A model generated the notes under the pieces. That model was not told the origin of the DNA. It worked only from the letters and a program-made list of their open reading frames with translations, and searched no databases. Positions 60,735-64,000 of a DNA stretch of 64,000 nucleotides are shown piece after piece; the first letter of the stretch is position 1; the number at the start of each line of letters is the position of its first letter. The stretch comes from COE1 sp910588595. Lineage in GTDB: Bacteria > Bacillota > Clostridia > Lachnospirales > Lachnospiraceae. Position numbers and translations under genes: made by a program. The stretch lies in the NCBI GenBank assembly GCA_948957135.1, contig CARDBT010000006.1, positions 32,712 through 96,711 on the forward strand, read 5' to 3'.

Positions 60735-62039
60735 ATGGACACTGAAAAACTGCGGCGGCAGTTAATCGACCGTATCACGGAAAATTACCGCGAATACCGC
60801 GCCAATCTGCTATTAAAAGACCGGCAGGAACTGATTGACGGCGCAGGCAGGATTGCCGACACCGCCCTTGTATTCCAGCACATGGCCGACCGAAGCTATA
60901 AAGACGGCGAACTGGAATACCTTTTGAAATTCCAGAACCCTTTGGAGGTTGTCACGGAGCATTGGGCGGACTACGAACTGATGCCGGATGTGCTGGACGC
61001 GCTGATTGCAGACGCAACCGACCGCCAGGACGATTTGACCCTGTTCCCGCTGGCAGCGGACGCGCCGGCGCAGAAACCGGACAGCCTGCGGAAGTTTCTG
61101 AATGTAGACCTGGAAACCGTCCTGCCCCAGATTATGAAGCAGAAAACCGCCTTTTACCAGACAGACTTAAACTATGCGCTGGATGCCATGCGGGAGGGCG
61201 CAGCGTCCGGCGACCCGGCAAAGCAGAACTTCGTCCTGATTTTCCGGCAGAGCGGCGTGGAGTGCTTAAATGAGCGCGATATGTTCATCGGCGGCACACG
61301 CAGCTTTAACACGCTGCAATTCTACCACACGCAGACCCGCGAGCCGGTTCTGGCCTATTCGGTGGAACTGACCGGCAGCGGCAAAGACGGTCTGCGCGGC
61401 AACCTCTACCAGCAGGACAACCACCGCCTTGCGGAATATGCAGGGCGTACCGCCTCCCCCTATACCGATGTGACTGTTACATTTGCTGGGGGAAAAGAAG
61501 TGCGGCTCCCGGAAAAGGAATTTCGCTATGAAAAAGCCGCAGACCTGAAATATCTGCATGGCAGCATTAAGGAGGTTCGCAATGAAGCGGAGGACGAAAC
61601 CGTGGTGCAGGGGGCGGTCAAACGGGAACATGACCGCCGGCAAGAAATGCCCAGGGGTTATTTTGCCATCCACCTGCAAGCGCTGGACGAGCAGCGGATT
61701 CAGGCCGAAGCAGACCGGCTATCGTCCGCGCTCACGGACTTAAAACAGCCCAACTCGCCGGACAAGGAGCAGTTTATGGCGGAAATCTCGGTGTATTTCC
61801 TGCCCCTGGCTTCCCAGCACGATATGAACCGGCTCTATGAAAAGGTACAAAAGCAGGTGGGACAGCCGGTGTACTTTTCCCCGCCGGACGACACGGGGAA
61901 GCGTTATATCGTCATGCGGCGGGAGGAACGCGCACAGGAACAGCCGGAACGCAAGCCCTCCATCAAGGCCCAGCTTTCCGCAAAGCCCGTCCCCGGTGAT
62001 AAACCCGCCGCCAAAACCAAAGACCGGGAGGTGAGATAA
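60735..62039 (+). CDS. DUF3848/DUF4316 protein of the ICE
   Basis: A 434-residue protein: an N-terminal DUF3848 segment (LIDRITENYREYRANLLLKD), a DUF3849-like middle (about 120-260), and a C-terminal PSIKAQLSAKPVPGD tail as in DUF4316. Its stop abuts the prgI start. Unknown function; constant member of Tn1549-like transfer operons. Confidence 0.8.
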   Translation: MDTEKLRRQLIDRITENYREYRANLLLKDRQELIDGAGRIADTALVFQHMADRSYKDGELEYLLKFQNPLEVVTEHWADYELMPDVLDALIADATDRQDDLTLFPLAADAPAQKPDSLRKFLNVDLETVLPQIMKQKTAFYQTDLNYALDAMREGAASGDPAKQNFVLIFRQSGVECLNERDMFIGGTRSFNTLQFYHTQTREPVLAYSVELTGSGKDGLRGNLYQQDNHRLAEYAGRTASPYTDVTVTFAGGKEVRLPEKEFRYEKAADLKYLHGSIKEVRNEAEDETVVQGAVKREHDRRQEMPRGYFAIHLQALDEQRIQAEADRLSSALTDLKQPNSPDKEQFMAEISVYFLPLASQHDMNRLYEKVQKQVGQPVYFSPPDDTGKRYIVMRREERAQEQPERKPSIKAQLSAKPVPGDKPAAKTKDREVR

Positions 62040-62459
62040 ATGCCCTTTGTACCCGTACCCAAAGACCTTGCCAAAGTAAAAACAAAAGTGGCGTTCAACC
62101 TGACAAAACGCCAGATTGTCTGCTTTGGCGCGGGCGGACTGGTGGGTGTCCCCACCTACATCTTTACACGCGGCAGCATTGGCAACGAACCGGCGGCGCT
62201 CCTTATGATCGGTTTGATGCTGCCCTTTTTTCTGTTTGGCATCTATGAAAAAGACGGTCAGCCGTTAGAAGCAGTCCTGCGGCATATGATACGCGCAAAA
62301 TTCCTTTGTGCAAGGACGCGCCCGTACCAGACCGACAACCTGTACGCCGCCCTTTCGCGGCAGACCAAGGAGGTATCAGCGATTGAAAACAAAACAGCAG
62401 GCAAAGCAGGCAAGAAACCTGCAAGCGGCAAAAAAGGAACTGAAAAAAGAAAAGTCTGA
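62040..62459 (+). CDS. prgI: PrgI-family T4SS membrane protein
   Basis: A 139-residue VirB3-like protein. FVPVPKDLAKVKTKVAFNLT and two membrane segments (about 27-45, 52-70) identify PrgI, which works with VirB4. A Lys/Gly-rich C-terminus overlaps the virB4 start by 77 bp. Confidence 0.9.
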   Translation: MPFVPVPKDLAKVKTKVAFNLTKRQIVCFGAGGLVGVPTYIFTRGSIGNEPAALLMIGLMLPFFLFGIYEKDGQPLEAVLRHMIRAKFLCARTRPYQTDNLYAALSRQTKEVSAIENKTAGKAGKKPASGKKGTEKRKV

Positions 62460-63945
62460 CTTAAAGGCCACCCTGCGCCTGACCCCGGACGCGAAACTGA
62501 GCAGCCGGGACAAACGGCGGCTTGCGGCATCGGTCAGCAAGGCAAAGCGGGACGGCAGGCTCCCCAAGACCGCCCAGCAGACCATCCCCTACCAGGAAAT
62601 GTGCCGGGACGGTATCTGCATCATTGGCGACCGCTATTTCACCAGGCAAATCCAGTTTTACGATGTGAACTACCAGCTTGCACAGAACGAGGACAAGAAC
62701 CTGATTTTTGAGAACTACTGCGATTTCCTCAACTATTTTGACAGCTCCATCAAAGTCCAGCTTTCTTTCCTCAACCAGCGGGCCGATATGGAGGAATACC
62801 AGAAGTCCATCCATATCCCGGAGCAGGCCGACGATTTCAACGGCATCCGGCGGGAATATTCGGGGATGCTCAAAGGCCAGCTTGCCAGGGGGAACAACGG
62901 CCTGACAAAGACCAAGTACATCACCTTTGGCATTGAAGCGGACAGCCTGAAAGAAGCAAAGCCCCGCCTGGAACGCATTGAAGCGGATGTGCTGGCGAAT
63001 TTCAAGGTGCTGGGCGTCCGCGCCCACTCGTTAGACGGCTATGAGCGTCTGGCAATCCTGCACCGGATGTTTCACCCGGCGGATAACCAGAAATTTAAGT
63101 TTGCCTGGGACGCCATCTGGAAAACCGGGCTTTCCAGCAAGGACTTTATCGCGCCGGACAGCTTCACATTCAAGTCCGGCCAGTATTTCCAGATTGGCAG
63201 AACCTACGGCGCGGTATCGTTCTTACAAATCCTCGCCCCGGAACTGACCGACCGTATGCTGGCGGATTTCCTCGACCTGGAAAACAGCATGGTGGTGACG
63301 CTGCACATCCAGTCCATCGACCAGAGCGCGGCAATCAAGAACATCAAGCGCAAGATTACCGACCTCGACCGCATGAAGATTGAGGAACAGAAAAAAGCAG
63401 TCCGGGCAGGGTACGACATGGACATCATCCCGTCCGACCTTGCCACTTTCGGCAGCGAAGCAAAGACGCTTCTGGAAGATTTGCAGAGCCGCAACGAGCG
63501 GATGTTCCTTGTGACCATGCTGGTGATGAACCACGCCGGGACGCGGCAGAAGCTGGAAAACAACATCTTCCAGGCGGCGGGCGTGGCGCAGAAATACAAC
63601 TGCGCGCTGCGCCGTCTGGACTACCAGCAGGAGCAGGGCTTAATGTCCTCCCTCCCGCTGGGCCTTAACCAGATCAGCATCCAGCGGGGCCTTACCACAT
63701 CCAGCACCGCCATTTTCGTGCCGTTCACCACCCAGGAGCTTTTTATGAACGGCGAAGCGCTGTACTACGGCCTGAACGCCCTCTCCAACAACCTGATTAT
63801 GGCCGACCGGAAGAAGCTGAAAAACCCCAACGGCCTGATTTTAGGCACACCCGGCTCCGGCAAGTCCTTTTCCGCAAAACGGGAAATCACCAACGCCTTT
63901 CTGATTACCCCGGACGATATAGCCATTATCGACCCGGAACAGGAA
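62383..63945 (+). pseudogene. virB4: VirB4-type ATPase, 5' exon (cut after Walker B)
   Basis: TTG 62383 is chosen because AAGGAGG lies 9 bases upstream. The N-terminal domain (1-330) and the start of the ATPase domain are present: Walker A LGTPGSGKSFSAKRE and IAIIDPEQE. After 521 codons the family sequence stops abruptly where GTGCGAC begins, and the frame ends 7 codons later. About 250 residues are missing. If the insert is a group II intron, splicing would rebuild the message. Confidence 0.88.
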
Positions 63946-64000
63946 GTGCGACAAGAAGTCGCATAATAAATTGCTGGTCGTCAGCTACCCTATCCATTTG
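63946..64000 (+). mobile_element. 5' end of a probable group II intron
   Basis: The break in virB4 starts with GTGCGAC, the conserved 5' end of bacterial group II introns, and TGCGAC/GTCGCA (63947-63960 region) can form the first small stem. The rest, including the intron-encoded protein, lies beyond the window. Another insertion type is possible but the GTGYG start makes an intron the best call. Confidence 0.6.

Larger units (their letters stand above)
27300..64000. mobile_element. Tn1549-like ICE transfer region (continues past the window)
   Basis: RepA-like, DUF3846, PP-loop, DUF3848, PcfB, VirD4, Maff2, VirB6, MT-A70, DUF3848/DUF4316, PrgI and VirB4 are in the canonical Tn1549/CTn order, all on the plus strand. 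Two serine-recombinase elements and one probable group II intron interrupt it. The left junction near 27288-27300 lies in the broken recombinase gene; the right end is outside the window. Confidence 0.75.

Noticed and set aside
27288..63983. Shared 11-mer CTGGTCGTCAG (inverted at 27288-27298 and forward near 63973)
   Set aside because: Too short to link the ICE left junction with the intron start; flanking bases do not match.
1..64000. CRISPR arrays, rRNA and tRNA genes
   Set aside because: No regularly spaced direct repeats of suitable length and no rRNA or tRNA-like sequence were seen.

Overview
The window looks like Firmicutes gut DNA, most likely a Lachnospiraceae chromosome. This rests on a Tex gene and a mannitol-dehydrogenase-family gene at the left edge, AGGAGG-type ribosome binding sites throughout, TTG and GTG starts, and a dense set of clostridial mobile-element families (Tn916 Int/Xis, Tn1549-type transfer genes, Tn4451-type TnpX/TnpV/TnpW). 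Species cannot be fixed from the sequence alone. There are no rRNA or tRNA genes and no CRISPR array.

Layout. 1-5120 is chromosomal backbone: a DUF975 membrane protein, Tex, and a sugar-acid/polyol dehydrogenase. 5121-5800 is a graveyard of gene fragments: a transposase piece, the first codons of a J-domain gene, and a sigma-factor/HTH fusion scar. 5830-21416 is one end of an integrative element with Tn916-type int and xis, an HTH/sigma pair, a VanRS-like two-component system with an FtsX-type ABC transporter and a double-receiver protein, a probable oriT, MobC, a relaxase, a cysteine-rich VLP protein, a GNAT enzyme, TTRAP and an LtrC-like protein that has lost its N-terminus. 21397-27290 is a patchwork of a truncated mobC, a winged-helix regulator, an HTH/sigma pair, a DJ-1/PfpI protein, a WYL regulator broken by a MITE, a 200-bp palindrome and a large serine recombinase whose 5' end is disrupted. 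From about 27300 to beyond the window lies the transfer region of a Tn1549-like ICE: RepA-like, DUF3846, PP-loop, DUF3848, PcfB, VirD4, Maff2, VirB6, MT-A70 methylase, DUF3848/DUF4316, PrgI, VirB4.

The main discovery is nesting. Three genes of that transfer region are each interrupted. virD4 holds a 13.7-kb serine-recombinase element (A, 32417-46122) at a GA dinucleotide. maff2 holds a second 12.6-kb serine-recombinase element (B, 46590-59181) at CAG. virB4 stops right after its Walker B region at what looks like the 5' end of a group II intron (63946). Joining the flanks of A and of B restores the reading frames exactly, so excision would rebuild the genes. Each DNA element carries its own relaxase (MobV in A, MobA/MobL in B), replication proteins, XRE regulators and TnpW, so both are mobilizable passengers sitting inside a conjugation machine.

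The most unusual cargo is at the right end of element A: an AgrC-like GHKL kinase, a LytTR response regulator, a promoter with two TGTCGTTTG direct repeats, a peptidoglycan hydrolase with two binding domains and a phage-tail-type lysozyme domain but no visible signal peptide, and a lipoprotein. I suggest a signal-controlled cell-wall-attack module with a possible self-protection lipoprotein; this is inference. A second AT-rich cargo pair (52166-53182) in element B encodes a secreted protein and a cytosolic partner of unknown function.
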